A stretch of 64,000 nucleotides of DNA from JAAZKI01 sp012799905 (GTDB lineage Bacteria > Verrucomicrobiota > Lentisphaeria > Oligosphaerales > Oligosphaeraceae). Shown piece by piece: positions 1 through 8,411 of the stretch. How positions within the stretch are numbered: the stretch's first letter is position 1; the number at the start of each line of letters is the position of its first letter. Below the pieces are notes generated by a model. That model had not been told where the DNA came from. It saw only the letters and a list, made by a program, of their open reading frames with translations, and ran no database searches. A program made the position numbers and the translations under genes. The stretch is from positions 434,001 through 498,000 of the forward strand of contig JBMNFR010000006.1 of the NCBI GenBank assembly GCA_050949415.1, written 5' to 3'.

Positions 1-120
1 GGCGGCAATGGCCGCAAGGGCCAGGGTGACGAGCAACACTGCCCACAGCAACCGCCGTTGGCGGATGGCTACGAGCAGCAACCTGGTTACGGTTGCCTTG
101 GTTTGGGCGGAACCTGCCAT
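1..120 (-). CDS. N-terminus of a membrane protein, probably an MMPL/RND-type exporter (runs off the window)
   Basis: Only the first 40 residues are present. They begin with a polar stretch (MAGSAQTKATVTRLLLVAIR), then basic residues (RQRR), then one strongly hydrophobic segment that continues past the window edge. That is the expected start of a polytopic inner-membrane protein. GGAAG lies four bases before the ATG at 120. The ATG lies inside the lolA-like gene, giving a 34-base overlap and probable translational coupling. Aryl-polyene operons usually encode an MMPL exporter next to a LolA-like carrier, so that is the favoured identity. It rests on context, because no MMPL motif falls inside the window. 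Confidence 0.5.
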   Translation of the reverse strand, partial: MAGSAQTKATVTRLLLVAIRQRRLLWAVLLVTLALAAIAA

Positions 121-749
121 GTGTCTTCCGAAATCGGCTGGTTGAGGACGGGATGGTTGAATTGAATGAGCATGCTGTCGCCGTTGACTTCCAAGAGCAG
201 AATATTATCGACCTGCGTGAAGTCAGGCGTGAAGGAAAGCACCAGTGTTTTGATGAAGTCCTGAAGAAATGGCGTCTTCGGCGCCAGGCTGATGGATTTT
301 TCGCTGCCGCCGATGAGGGAGAAGTCCTGGAAAATGGCGTCCACATCAGCGCCGAGCCAGTTGCCGAGGGATTCTTGCAGGGCTTTGAGCCAGGGAACCT
401 GGCGCTCGGAAAGGGTCAACACCTGGTTGCTTTCGCCGTCCCATTGAATCAGGCGGCCATTGCCCAGGATGCAAGCGTAGGCGAGCGGGGTGTGGACGAA
501 CCAGCCTAGGCGGCCTTGCTTTTCCATGACGATGCGGCCGGTGAACTTGAGTTCCAGGTTCAGTTCGGCCAAGGTTCTGGTCTGGATGAAGTCGGCCTGG
601 AGGCTTTGCACCGGAATCACTGATTTTTTCAGGTGTTCCAGGTCAGGAAGAAACGGGGCGGCAGGCTCCGCGTTTTCGGCCGCAGCCATTGGCGCCAGCA
701 GCGTCAGCGCCAGGGCGAGCGCCAATGCGACTGGCGCCCAGCGTCGCAT
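87..749 (-). CDS. LolA-like outer-membrane lipoprotein carrier protein
   Basis: The start is placed at 749 because TAA of the upstream gene and this ATG overlap as TAATG. The resulting N-terminus (MRRWAPVALALALALTLL, then an AAA site) is a clear signal peptide; an upstream in-frame ATG at 767 is less likely. The mature protein contains the family signature VQSLQADFIQTR, followed by alternating strands (FTGRIVMEKQGRLGWF) as in the LolA half-barrel. It should be periplasmic and bind a hydrophobic acyl or polyene chain. It lies between the dehydratase fusion and the putative exporter, as in aryl-polyene clusters, so it is more likely a pathway-specific carrier than the housekeeping LolA. Confidence 0.85.
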   Translation of the reverse strand: MRRWAPVALALALALTLLAPMAAAENAEPAAPFLPDLEHLKKSVIPVQSLQADFIQTRTLAELNLELKFTGRIVMEKQGRLGWFVHTPLAYACILGNGRLIQWDGESNQVLTLSERQVPWLKALQESLGNWLGADVDAIFQDFSLIGGSEKSISLAPKTPFLQDFIKTLVLSFTPDFTQVDNILLLEVNGDSMLIQFNHPVLNQPISEDTWQVPPKPRQP

Positions 750-2197
750 TATGCATCCCATAGGCATAGCTTGATTTCTCCCTTGGCGATTGGCGTGCGG
801 TCAGGCTGGCGCTCAATCGTGAAGTCAACGAGGTGGATTTTATCGATGACAGCGGTTTCGCGGATAGCGATGTCGAGTTCGTCTCCGACGTGGGCATCGT
901 GTTTGAATTGGAGGTTGCTTGCGCCGGCAAGCATGCCTGGCGAAATATTGCCGTTATCGCGCAGGGTATTGAAGGCGGCGCAGGCCTGGGCAGTGATTTC
1001 CAGCAGCGCTTCTGGGTCCAGGCGGCCGTCCGCGTCCAGGAAGCGGTTGTCCGGTCGGATGGTGGTGCGGATGTGGCTGACTTCGCCGGTGGAGACGATG
1101 CTGTCGATCATGGCGATGGGTGACTGATGAGGAATCAGCGGTTCGGCTGGGCAGGGCAGGCAGGTGATGGTGGACAACTTGTCGGCATTGCGCCAGCACA
1201 TCGGGTCAGCCGCCAGGTAATCGCCAGTGAGTTGGTAGGCGGCGCCGCGGCAGCCGTAGCAGGATTCCGCCCGGTCGCAGTCACGGCAGGGCGGCTTGAT
1301 TTTCTGGCGGTAGTGCTTTAAGTCGTTGAGGAGGGCACTGCTGGCGAGAATCTCAGCCAGCGGTTGAGTCGTGACATTGCCGATGACGGCATTGAGCCCG
1401 ACGCACGGCATTACCTCCCCGCGTGGATTGACGAGGCAGGAATAGAGGTGGCGGAGGCATTTGCCGCCCACCAGCGGCGGTTGCGCTTCCCAGTGCCGGT
1501 CGTAGCGTTCGGCGTCCAGGCGCTGAAGCTCAAGGAAAAGCTTTTGCAAGCGAGGGGCTTCGACATTCAATTCGGCGTGTTCGCACATGCGGCCCTGGGG
1601 AGTCATGATTTCAAAATACGGCAGGATGCCGTGGTCGCGAATCCATGTCCACAGCTCCGCCAGTCCGTCATAGTTGTCAGCGCAAATGACGGTGCTGGCG
1701 GCGAGGCGTCCGGGCTGGTCAAAGCCGTTGCTTTGGAGCAGGGTTATTGCATTCATGGTCTTGGCGAGGGCATCGGGCACGCCGGTCAAGCGCTCTTGGA
1801 CGGCAGGATCAAGCGAATTGAGTTTCAGCACCACGCGGCAATTCAAGCGTCCGAGGCGACGCGCGGCCTCAGCGTCGATTAAAGAGGCGTTGGTGAAAAT
1901 TTCCGCGCCCATGCCAAGGCGGTTGATCAGTTCGAGCTTTTCCCACAGCCGCGAATACAGCATAGGTTCGCCCCCCAGCACGACGATTTTCCGCGCGCCG
2001 AGGACAGCCGCTGCGGCGATTACCTCGTCAGCCAGCTTGGAGTCAATTTCCGTGTTGGGGGTTTCGCCAACGTAGCAATAGGGGCAGCGATAGTTGCAGC
2101 GGTAGTTGAATTCGATTTCGACGGCGAGCAGGCGATTGGCGGCGACGGCCTGGCGGATGTCCTGGTCGGAAAAGTCGAAATAGTCGTCAGAGAACAT
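749..2197 (-). CDS. Radical SAM/SPASM protein fused to an ApeP/FabZ-like hot-dog dehydratase
   Basis: About 482 residues from the ATG at 2197, which has AAGGA eight bases upstream. An ATG at 2206 overlapping the previous stop (ATGA) is the alternative. Residues 34-41 carry the radical SAM cluster CNYRCPYC, followed by GGEP at 75-78. A SPASM-like region holds Cys 247, 254, 265, 304, 307, 313, 316 and 334, enough for one or two auxiliary clusters. From about residue 354 a second domain begins (IPHQSPIAMIDSI) and runs through FLDADGRL and LEITAQACAAF. This is the pattern of ApeP-type 3-hydroxyacyl-ACP dehydratases, with Glu400 in the position of the FabZ acid. The two domains share one frame with no internal start. 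The dehydratase should work on ACP-bound 3-hydroxyacyl chains. The radical SAM substrate is unknown; tethering suggests it acts on the same acyl-ACP. Confidence 0.85.
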   Translation of the reverse strand: MFSDDYFDFSDQDIRQAVAANRLLAVEIEFNYRCNYRCPYCYVGETPNTEIDSKLADEVIAAAAVLGARKIVVLGGEPMLYSRLWEKLELINRLGMGAEIFTNASLIDAEAARRLGRLNCRVVLKLNSLDPAVQERLTGVPDALAKTMNAITLLQSNGFDQPGRLAASTVICADNYDGLAELWTWIRDHGILPYFEIMTPQGRMCEHAELNVEAPRLQKLFLELQRLDAERYDRHWEAQPPLVGGKCLRHLYSCLVNPRGEVMPCVGLNAVIGNVTTQPLAEILASSALLNDLKHYRQKIKPPCRDCDRAESCYGCRGAAYQLTGDYLAADPMCWRNADKLSTITCLPCPAEPLIPHQSPIAMIDSIVSTGEVSHIRTTIRPDNRFLDADGRLDPEALLEITAQACAAFNTLRDNGNISPGMLAGASNLQFKHDAHVGDELDIAIRETAVIDKIHLVDFTIERQPDRTPIAKGEIKLCLWDA

Positions 2198-2202
2198 GGC
2201 AG

Positions 2203-3495
2203 TCATCCTTTCCGGAGGTCGAAGAAGCGCACCGGTTTTCGTGAACGGCCATAGATACGCTGGCGGGCTTCGTCCGGCGGGACAAGACACGTCGGGACGT
2301 GGATGCGGGTGCGGACATACAGCTTTTCGGTGATTTCCGCAGGGGTCACCTGGGCGCCTTCGGCCAGGGCGACGAAGATGGCGACCTCGTCAGACAGAGA
2401 GGTTCCCGAGACTTCCAGGTAGTAGTCAACGACGCCGGGGATGTTGTCCAGGACAGTGAAGAAGGCGTTTGGGAAGAGGGTGGTGCCGCGGATTTTGAGC
2501 ATCTGGGCCTGGCGTCCAAGGATGGGGCCAATCCTGGGGGTGGAGCGTCCACACGGGCAGTCGCCAGGGACGAGGAAACTGATGTCGCCAGTGCGGAAGC
2601 GCACCAGGGGCATGGCCTCTACTTGCAGCGGAGTGACAGTCACCTCGCCGACTTCTCCGGGCGGCAGGACTTTGCCGTCCGGTGACAGGATTTCGACGAT
2701 GGCGAGGTCCCCCGGCGGATGGCCGCCCTGGCGCTCTTGACATTCAGTGAAACTGGTGGCAATTTCGCTGGAGGCATAGGTGGAATGCGCTGCCCCCGGC
2801 CAGAACGCTTCCAGTTTTTGACCCAGCGGCGTCAACGACATGTCCTGACGCCGGATGGGCTCGCCGATGCAGACGATTTTCTTGACCGAGGACGCGTCAA
2901 CGCCTTGTTCCGCCAGGTAGGCGCCAAGCTTGGCGAGGAAGGACGGCACGCCAACGATGCCTTCGGGCTGTAGAGTGCTGATGATTTGGGCGTGGCTTTC
3001 GATGGTGTTGAGGCCGTTGCGGATGGCGGCCGCGTTCATGACGACGACGCCGCGGTAGTAAGCCAGGCCAGCGATGAAGCAGCGGTCGATGGTGCAGGTC
3101 AGGAGGATGCGCTGGCCAGGCAGGAAGCCAGCAGCCAGGAAGCCGACGGCGTCGTTGTAAGCGAGGCGGTCGAGGTCGCGCTGGGAATAGGCGATCTGGC
3201 AGGGCGTGCCGGTGGTTCCGCTGGTGAAGCAGAGGTCGGAGACCTGCTGGCTCGGGAGCGCGATGAAATCCTGGTTGTGGTGACTCAAGTCCTGCTTACC
3301 GGTGGTGGGCAGCTGGGCCAGGTCTTCCAGGGCGAGGTCACGCTCCGGCAGCCCAGCCAGGAGTTTCCGGTAGAAGGGAGAATGTTGGCGGCAATGGCGC
3401 AGGTGCTCGTTCAGAAGCCGCGTCTGCATGGCGCGGAGGGCGTCGTGACTTTGCCAGCCAAAGTCGATTGGGCGCGAGAAGTCGGCCGTAGTCAT
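2203..3495 (-). CDS. PaaK-like adenylate-forming acyl/aryl ligase
   Basis: A 430-residue ANL-superfamily enzyme of the short phenylacetate-CoA ligase type. The AMP-binding P-loop is TSGTTGT at residues 91-97, the adenine region is YASSE, and the C-terminal hinge region reads IGPILGRQAQMLKIRG. A CPCG pair precedes the hinge, as in other PaaK relatives. It should activate a carboxylic acid as the acyl-adenylate and pass it to CoA or to the ACP encoded two genes upstream, probably supplying the starter unit. The start overlaps the stop of the acyltransferase gene by four bases (ATGA). The substrate (aromatic or aliphatic) cannot be read from the sequence. Confidence 0.85.
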   Translation of the reverse strand: MTTADFSRPIDFGWQSHDALRAMQTRLLNEHLRHCRQHSPFYRKLLAGLPERDLALEDLAQLPTTGKQDLSHHNQDFIALPSQQVSDLCFTSGTTGTPCQIAYSQRDLDRLAYNDAVGFLAAGFLPGQRILLTCTIDRCFIAGLAYYRGVVVMNAAAIRNGLNTIESHAQIISTLQPEGIVGVPSFLAKLGAYLAEQGVDASSVKKIVCIGEPIRRQDMSLTPLGQKLEAFWPGAAHSTYASSEIATSFTECQERQGGHPPGDLAIVEILSPDGKVLPPGEVGEVTVTPLQVEAMPLVRFRTGDISFLVPGDCPCGRSTPRIGPILGRQAQMLKIRGTTLFPNAFFTVLDNIPGVVDYYLEVSGTSLSDEVAIFVALAEGAQVTPAEITEKLYVRTRIHVPTCLVPPDEARQRIYGRSRKPVRFFDLRKG

Positions 3496-4217
3496 GGTTC
3501 TTCCAGTTTGGTGATTTCCGCCTGAATCAGCGTTTTGACGTGTTGCTTGAGGAGGTAGGCATTATCGAAGGCAGCGGCTTCCTCGGCGGTGATGACAGGC
3601 ATGCGGCGCACGCGAATGCGGCCAGTCTGAAAGCGGAAACGTCGGTCAGGGATGTATTCATTGCCGACGATGCAGCAAGGGTGGATAGGCGCGCGCAATT
3701 CCATCGCGATTTTGAAGATGCCGCTGCGGAATTGATTGAGGTTGCGGCTGCCGGAACGCGTCCCCTCAGGAAATGACGCAATCGGCACTTGCGCTGCCAG
3801 AGCAGCGGCGATTTTGGCGCGGGATTCCTCATAGTTGTTCTTGGTGGTGTTAATATAGCCGCAGCGGCGGGCGAAAAATCCAAACAGGGGAAGGCGCATA
3901 GGCCAGCCATTGACAAGCTGAAGCATGGGCAAACCGAGCAGCGCGATGAGAAAAGGATCGGAAGCAGAACGGTGGTTGAATACGTAAATGCCCTCGTCAC
4001 TCTCGTCAGACGGAGCAGTCGAGTCATAGGTGACCCGAATCCAAGGCCAGACCGCAATCCTGACGATGAGGGTGCCATACCAGAGGATCAGGTGCCGGAA
4101 CGCAGTTCGCGACTTGCTCACCGGAAGCAAGAGGCAGACGGTGGCAGGGAGTGCGCAGACCACCAGATAGACGATGGTCCAGAACGACATGGATATGTAA
4201 AGATAAAGCGATAGCAT
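3492..4217 (-). CDS. PlsC-type 1-acylglycerol-3-phosphate acyltransferase family protein
   Basis: 241 residues with an N-terminal membrane helix (IVYLVVCALPATVCLLL). The HX4D catalytic motif is present as NHRSASD and the acceptor-binding motif as FPEGTRS. The protein should sit on the cytoplasmic face of the inner membrane and transfer an acyl group from an acyl-ACP to an acceptor. In this operon the acceptor is probably the lipid head group that anchors the product. A 28-base gap separates it from the acyl carrier protein gene; no strong ribosome site is visible at 4217 and a Met at 4190 is an alternative start. Confidence 0.85.
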   Translation of the reverse strand: MLSLYLYISMSFWTIVYLVVCALPATVCLLLPVSKSRTAFRHLILWYGTLIVRIAVWPWIRVTYDSTAPSDESDEGIYVFNHRSASDPFLIALLGLPMLQLVNGWPMRLPLFGFFARRCGYINTTKNNYEESRAKIAAALAAQVPIASFPEGTRSGSRNLNQFRSGIFKIAMELRAPIHPCCIVGNEYIPDRRFRFQTGRIRVRRMPVITAEEAAAFDNAYLLKQHVKTLIQAEITKLEEP

Positions 4218-4245
4218 CAGAGGCTTTTCAGTCCAAAGGGAGTTT

Positions 4246-4527
4246 TTATTTCTTCTGCAATTTGGCGGCCAGGTCAGGGTTTTCCTTGACCAGCTTCAGG
4301 AAGAAGGCATGGAGGTCGCCCAGAGTGACGATTTGGCGCAGTTCCTCGTTCTGGCGCAGAGAGATGCCAAAGGTGCGCTGCAAACCGACCATCATGTCGA
4401 CGATGTCCAGGCTGTCTAAGCCAAGATCGCGGAAAATCTCCTTTTCCGGCAGCAGGTCAGCCGGGTCAATTTCAAATTGTTCGACAAAGACCGCGTTGAC
4501 AGCGGCGATGATGTCTTCAGACTGCAT
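4246..4527 (-). CDS. Acyl carrier protein
   Basis: 93 residues, acidic and helical, slightly longer than a typical ACP. The phosphopantetheine site is LGLDSLD with Ser39 as the attachment residue. The sequence around it (helix 2: DIVDMMVGLQRTFGI) matches ACPs dedicated to specialised type II pathways. It carries the growing chain between ketosynthase, ketoreductase, dehydratase and acyltransferase, all encoded in the same operon. The lysine-rich tail (LAAKLQKK) is unusual but not disabling. Confidence 0.92.
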   Translation of the reverse strand: MQSEDIIAAVNAVFVEQFEIDPADLLPEKEIFRDLGLDSLDIVDMMVGLQRTFGISLRQNEELRQIVTLGDLHAFFLKLVKENPDLAAKLQKK

Positions 4528-4582
4528 GATTTTTCCTTAATTGCCAATATGAAAAGAAAATTGATGGAAAATGGATGGGTTC

Positions 4583-5818
4583 TTAGCCCTGGAAAGCTTT
4601 CCCGACCACGACAGCGTTGACGCCGCCAAAGGCAAAGCTGTTTTTGACAAAGGTGTTGATGCGGGCGGGTCGGTTGATTTGGACATGGTCGAGGCCAGCG
4701 CAGTCCGGCCCTGCCGCAGTCAGATTCTTCGTCCCGACGATGATGTTTTGGGCGATCATTTCGAGGACGGCCACGAGTTCGATGGCGCCGGAGGCGGCGA
4801 GAGTATGGCCGAGATGGCCCTTCAGGCTGGCCACGGGCGTATTGGCGCCGAACAAGTCACGCAACGCCGCAGCTTCTTCAGCGTCGCCTTGGCGTGTGCC
4901 GGTTGCATGGGCGCTGATCAGGTCGACGTCTTCCGGCCGGAGGTCAGCGTCCGCCAAGGCGGCGGCCATGCAGCGGCCGATGGCGCGCCGGTCAGACTGG
5001 CTGATGTGTTCGCCGCTGCTCATGGTGGCGTAGCCGGTCACTTCGGCGAGGATGCGGGCGCCGCGGCTGACAGCGTGTTCCAACGACTCCAGCACGACGA
5101 TGCCGGCGCCTTCGCCGCAGACCAGCCCGGTTCGGGCGACGTCAAACGGCCGTGAAATTTGGTCAGGCGGTCGGTTGTCCTTGTTTTCCGCCTGGGCGAA
5201 CAGTTGCTGGAAGGTCAGAGCCACAGCCGGGGTCACTTCGTCGCTGCCGCCGGCCAGCATGACGTCCTGGCGGCCGAGCTGAATTTGTTCATAGGCGACG
5301 CCAATCGCTTGCAGCGACGAGGCGCAGGCCGAGCATGGCGACAGCAGAACGCCGCGCAGACCCATGGCATTGGCGACATTGAAGGCGGCAGTATGCGCCG
5401 CACTCTTGAAAAATTGCTGGGCAGAGATATAATCCTGTTGACCTTGAAGCAGGAGCGAGCAGGATTCCATGATGCTGGACGCGCTGCCCATGGTCGTGCC
5501 GACGGAGCAGCCGGCGCGACCAGAGCCGAGAATGTCTTCGCTCAAACCGCTTTCTTTCACTGCTTGGGTGGCTGCTAAGGTGGCAAACAGCGCCGCCGGC
5601 CCCATGGAGCGGCGGAAGCGCCGGTCGATTTGCATGACCGCGTCCTGGTCAAGGGTGACCGGAGCGGCGACAATGTCCGTCGGCAGGATGGCAGCCCATT
5701 CCGGCATGGCGCGGACGCCGCAGGCGCCATCGAGCAAGGCAGCCAGGAGCTCCTGGCGATTGTGGGCCAATGAACTGATTACTCCGGCTCCAGTGATGAC
5801 GACGCGCGTTTTTGACAT
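4583..5818 (-). CDS. FabF-type beta-ketoacyl-ACP synthase
   Basis: 411 residues from ATG 5818, which has GGGAG eight bases upstream and lies two bases after the preceding stop. The longer open frame upstream belongs to the neighbouring oxidoreductase gene. The full thiolase-fold active site is visible: Cys165 in SACASS, His304 in SAHATGT and His338 in KGHLGHTLAASG, with Lys333. It is therefore a catalytic elongating ketosynthase, not a chain-length factor. It condenses malonyl-ACP with the ACP-bound chain. No second KS is present in the window, so a chain-length-factor partner, if any, lies outside. Confidence 0.93.
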   Translation of the reverse strand: MSKTRVVITGAGVISSLAHNRQELLAALLDGACGVRAMPEWAAILPTDIVAAPVTLDQDAVMQIDRRFRRSMGPAALFATLAATQAVKESGLSEDILGSGRAGCSVGTTMGSASSIMESCSLLLQGQQDYISAQQFFKSAAHTAAFNVANAMGLRGVLLSPCSACASSLQAIGVAYEQIQLGRQDVMLAGGSDEVTPAVALTFQQLFAQAENKDNRPPDQISRPFDVARTGLVCGEGAGIVVLESLEHAVSRGARILAEVTGYATMSSGEHISQSDRRAIGRCMAAALADADLRPEDVDLISAHATGTRQGDAEEAAALRDLFGANTPVASLKGHLGHTLAASGAIELVAVLEMIAQNIIVGTKNLTAAGPDCAGLDHVQINRPARINTFVKNSFAFGGVNAVVVGKAFQG

Positions 5819-5820
5819 GG

Positions 5821-7299
5821 CTATGCTCCCAAGCGTGAAGACAGCAAGCGTTGATACGTTTCCTCGCCAATGACCTGTCGGAAAAGTAGAAAAGAGACTA
5901 ACATAACGCCGAGAACGCCGGGCACCAAGGCGCTCTGGCCAATAGCATGCCAGTTGCGGACGGGAAGGCGTCCAAACAGGCGCGGCCCGCCTGCGCATTG
6001 TCTCACGCCATAGGCGCTGGAGAGCGGCGGGATAAAATCACGATGCGTGAGCGGTGAGGACGTGGCCAGAACGGTCAGCTTACCCTCGTATTCCGGATAC
6101 GCCTGAAAGATGGCGGCCAGGAGTCTTTTTTCAGCGGCGGCCTTGTCAGCCTGGTACGCAGCGTCACGTCCACGCGGCCAGGTTTGGTCGGCATCAAGGC
6201 AGGTGCTGGTGAAGGCCGTGATGGTCTGGACGCGACGGCCTGCGGCAGTTTGTTCGGTGGCTGTGACGATGCCAGTGGCGGCAGCCTCTTCCTGGCCGAG
6301 CAGGATGTGGTTCAAGTCAAGCGAATTGAGGCAAGAGGTCAGCCGTTGTTCGACGTCGAGGCTAGCGTCGAGAACGCCATACAGGGTGAAGAAGCCGCAA
6401 GTTTCCGGCAGTCTAGTGATTTGTTCGCGGTAATATGCTTTGACGGCTTTGGGGGGAAGCAGTTTTAGGATGGCCTTGGGGTGAATAGCGAAGTAGGCAT
6501 CGTCGAAAACGATGGTGCTTCCGTCAGTACATTCGATTTGGTGGCAGTTCCGGTTGACCAGGTCAATGCCGCGGCGTGGGGCAACGCCGGTCCGGATGGT
6601 GACGCCGTGCCGTTTGGCTTCGCGCAGAAAGCCTGTGAGGAGGGCGCGACCGCCATGCCGCACCCTGGCGATGCGGCTGTCCAGGCCGTGGCTGATCCGG
6701 AAATGGTGGTTGACCGAACATTCGCTGGGCGGGGTGCCATGACAGGTGGCGTTGGCGGTGAGCACGGTGCGCAGTTCGCCGATGATACCCAGCTGGTTCA
6801 AAAATTCGTCCAAAGTCAGGAAGTCGTATTCAGACAGGTTGCTGTTGAGTTGTTCGGCATCGCAGCGCACATCAAACATGGGGGTGTTGGCAAAGGCGTC
6901 CTGCTCGGCTTGGTAGTAGGCGAAGATTTTTTCGCGGTCGGCCGGGAATCGTTGGGACAGGTATTCCGCGATGGCTCGGACTCCGCGCGGCCAGTCATAG
7001 CGGCTGCCGGTGGGCGTCAGGTACACCGAACTTTGGAAGGGCTCTTCCTGGACCAGGTCAGTGATTCCGAGTATGGCGAGCATCTGGGGGAGGGCATTGT
7101 CAAAGCCGCCGGTGAAATGGAAGCCAGTGTCAAACGGCACGCCTTGGCGATGGAAACGGCGCAGCAGGCCGCCAACGCGGGGCGTTGCTTCCAACAGCGT
7201 CACTCGGCGGCCAGCCAGAGCCAACAGCACGGCCATAGTCATGCCGCCGGCGCCGCTGCCGACAACCAGGGAATGCGGTTTGGAAGCCTTGTTTGCCAT
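5821..7299 (-). CDS. CrtI/phytoene-desaturase-like FAD-dependent oxidoreductase
   Basis: 492 residues. The N-terminal dinucleotide-binding fold reads VVGSGAGGMTMAVLLALAGRRV, ends in E and is followed by the amine-oxidase signature PRVGG. The C-terminus carries the second FAD-contact region near GVRQCAGGPRLFGRLPVRN. The family includes carotenoid desaturases, cis-trans isomerases and retinol saturases. In this operon it could introduce, remove or isomerise double bonds on the ACP-bound or finished chain. CrtI-like enzymes are not a core part of aryl-polyene clusters but were among the enzymes proposed for ladderane lipid synthesis in anammox bacteria. It lies three bases downstream of the ketoreductase gene. 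Confidence 0.85.
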   Translation of the reverse strand: MANKASKPHSLVVGSGAGGMTMAVLLALAGRRVTLLEATPRVGGLLRRFHRQGVPFDTGFHFTGGFDNALPQMLAILGITDLVQEEPFQSSVYLTPTGSRYDWPRGVRAIAEYLSQRFPADREKIFAYYQAEQDAFANTPMFDVRCDAEQLNSNLSEYDFLTLDEFLNQLGIIGELRTVLTANATCHGTPPSECSVNHHFRISHGLDSRIARVRHGGRALLTGFLREAKRHGVTIRTGVAPRRGIDLVNRNCHQIECTDGSTIVFDDAYFAIHPKAILKLLPPKAVKAYYREQITRLPETCGFFTLYGVLDASLDVEQRLTSCLNSLDLNHILLGQEEAAATGIVTATEQTAAGRRVQTITAFTSTCLDADQTWPRGRDAAYQADKAAAEKRLLAAIFQAYPEYEGKLTVLATSSPLTHRDFIPPLSSAYGVRQCAGGPRLFGRLPVRNWHAIGQSALVPGVLGVMLVSFLLFRQVIGEETYQRLLSSRLGA

Positions 7300-7302
7300 A
7301 GA

Positions 7303-8037
7303 TCACATCACTAGTCCGCCGTTGACTGCGATGACTTGACCATGGATATAGGTGCTGTCCGAACCGCAGAGGAAGCTGACTACGCCGGCGACTTCATTGG
7401 CGACTCCAGCCCGCGCCAGCGGTATCAGCGGCAGGATGCGCTCTTTAGGGAGACCCTTGGTCATGTCGGTTTCAATCAGCCCAGGCGCAATAGCGTTGAC
7501 CAGGATGCCTTTGCGCCCGACTTCGCGGGCCAGGGCCTTGACTGCGCCAATCAGGCCGGCCTTGGCAGCGGAATAGTTGACCTGGCCGGCTTGGCCAGTT
7601 TGACCAGAGGCGGAGCTAATCGCGATAATGCGACCGCTTTTCCGCGCCAGCATGCCGAAGACAAGGGGCTGAATTGTATTGTAAAAGCCGTCTAGGTTGG
7701 TTCGCAGGACTTCCGACCATTGCGCCGGCGTCATGAATGCGAACAGGTTGTCGTCAGCCTGGCCGGCATTGAAGATGGCGACATCCGGTGCGCCGCCTTC
7801 GCCGAACGTGCTTTCGAGCTGGCGCCGCGCCTCGTCACGGTCGCCGACGTCAAAGGTGAGCAGGGTGCAGGGGACGCCGCAGGCTGCAACGCCGTCAGCT
7901 AGCTCATCGCTGGCCGCGGATTTCTGCCGGCAAGTGGCGATGATGGCAAAGCCGTCGTGCGCCAACCGCAGGGCCGTCGCCCGGCCAATGCCGCGGCTGC
8001 CGCCGATGATAAGTGCCGTTTTTTGGGTAGTGTTCAA
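7303..8037 (-). CDS. FabG-like 3-oxoacyl-ACP reductase; first gene of the operon
   Basis: 244 residues, a classical short-chain dehydrogenase. The cofactor loop is GGSRGIG near the N-terminus. The active site includes ISSASG and YSAAK, and the C-terminus is GQVIAVNGGLVM. It should reduce the 3-ketoacyl-ACP made by the neighbouring ketosynthase using NADPH. It is the promoter-proximal gene of the leftward operon; a good sigma-70-like promoter lies about 100 bases upstream and the next gene beyond is divergent. It is adapted to the pathway by location only; sequence alone cannot separate it from housekeeping FabG. Confidence 0.92.
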   Translation of the reverse strand: MNTTQKTALIIGGSRGIGRATALRLAHDGFAIIATCRQKSAASDELADGVAACGVPCTLLTFDVGDRDEARRQLESTFGEGGAPDVAIFNAGQADDNLFAFMTPAQWSEVLRTNLDGFYNTIQPLVFGMLARKSGRIIAISSASGQTGQAGQVNYSAAKAGLIGAVKALAREVGRKGILVNAIAPGLIETDMTKGLPKERILPLIPLARAGVANEVAGVVSFLCGSDSTYIHGQVIAVNGGLVM

Positions 8038-8139
8038 GATTATGCCTCGCCGTTTCCGGCCGGCGTTGTGCGACCGATGGCCGCCAGGACGGGCATTCCC
8101 GAGGCTGGCGGTGTTCTGAAAACGTGATTTTTGAATTAA

Positions 8140-8168
8140 AATTTAATGCAAAGGCATTGGGAAGTCAA
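8140..8168 (-). promoter_or_regulatory. Predicted sigma-70-type promoter for the fabG-to-exporter operon
   Basis: Read on the minus strand: TTGACT (5 of 6 consensus) at 8168-8163, a 17-base spacer, and TAAATT (4 of 6) at 8145-8140. It points toward the ketoreductase start at 8037 and leaves an untranslated leader of about 95 bases. Confidence 0.55.
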
Positions 8169-8277
8169 ACTTTAGCATGGTTAATGAACGGCTGGCATAG
8201 CAGATTAGCTGACATTAGTGGACGGCGGCTGCGGCATCATGCGTAGTTCAAGCCTGTATACGTGTCTCCGTCCAGTG

Positions 8278-8295
8278 CCGGCACTTCAGTGCCGG
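8278..8295. repeat. Inverted repeat in the divergent intergenic region
   Basis: CCGGCACT and AGTGCCGG are separated by two bases, giving an eight-base-pair hairpin. Similar GGCACTAAAGTGCC text occurs at 61859-61873, so this is probably one of the dispersed intergenic modules. The rest of 8038-8411 holds the two divergent promoters and no gene. Confidence 0.5.
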
Positions 8296-8314
8296 AATTC
8301 GTCCCTCGCTGCTC

Positions 8315-8343
8315 TTGTCCGGCTTTGGTTTAGGCGTTATATT
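8315..8343 (+). promoter_or_regulatory. Predicted promoter for ddl
   Basis: TTGTCC (4 of 6) at 8315-8320, a 17-base spacer, and TATATT (5 of 6) at 8338-8343, about 65 bases upstream of the ddl start codon. Confidence 0.5.
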
Positions 8344-8411
8344 TTTCAACATCAGAGAAATTGCCGGTTGCGGTGATATTGACATTTGCTGTTGCGGGAG
8401 TCGAGCCTTTC

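Noticed and set aside
2198..2290. N-terminal extension of the radical SAM frame to 2290
   Set aside because: The extra residues overlap the ligase gene in another frame and are not radical SAM-like; ATG 2197 has a good ribosome site.
5819..5998. N-terminal extension of the ketosynthase to 5998
   Set aside because: The 60 extra residues lie inside the oxidoreductase gene and precede the conserved KS start; GGGAG supports ATG 5818.
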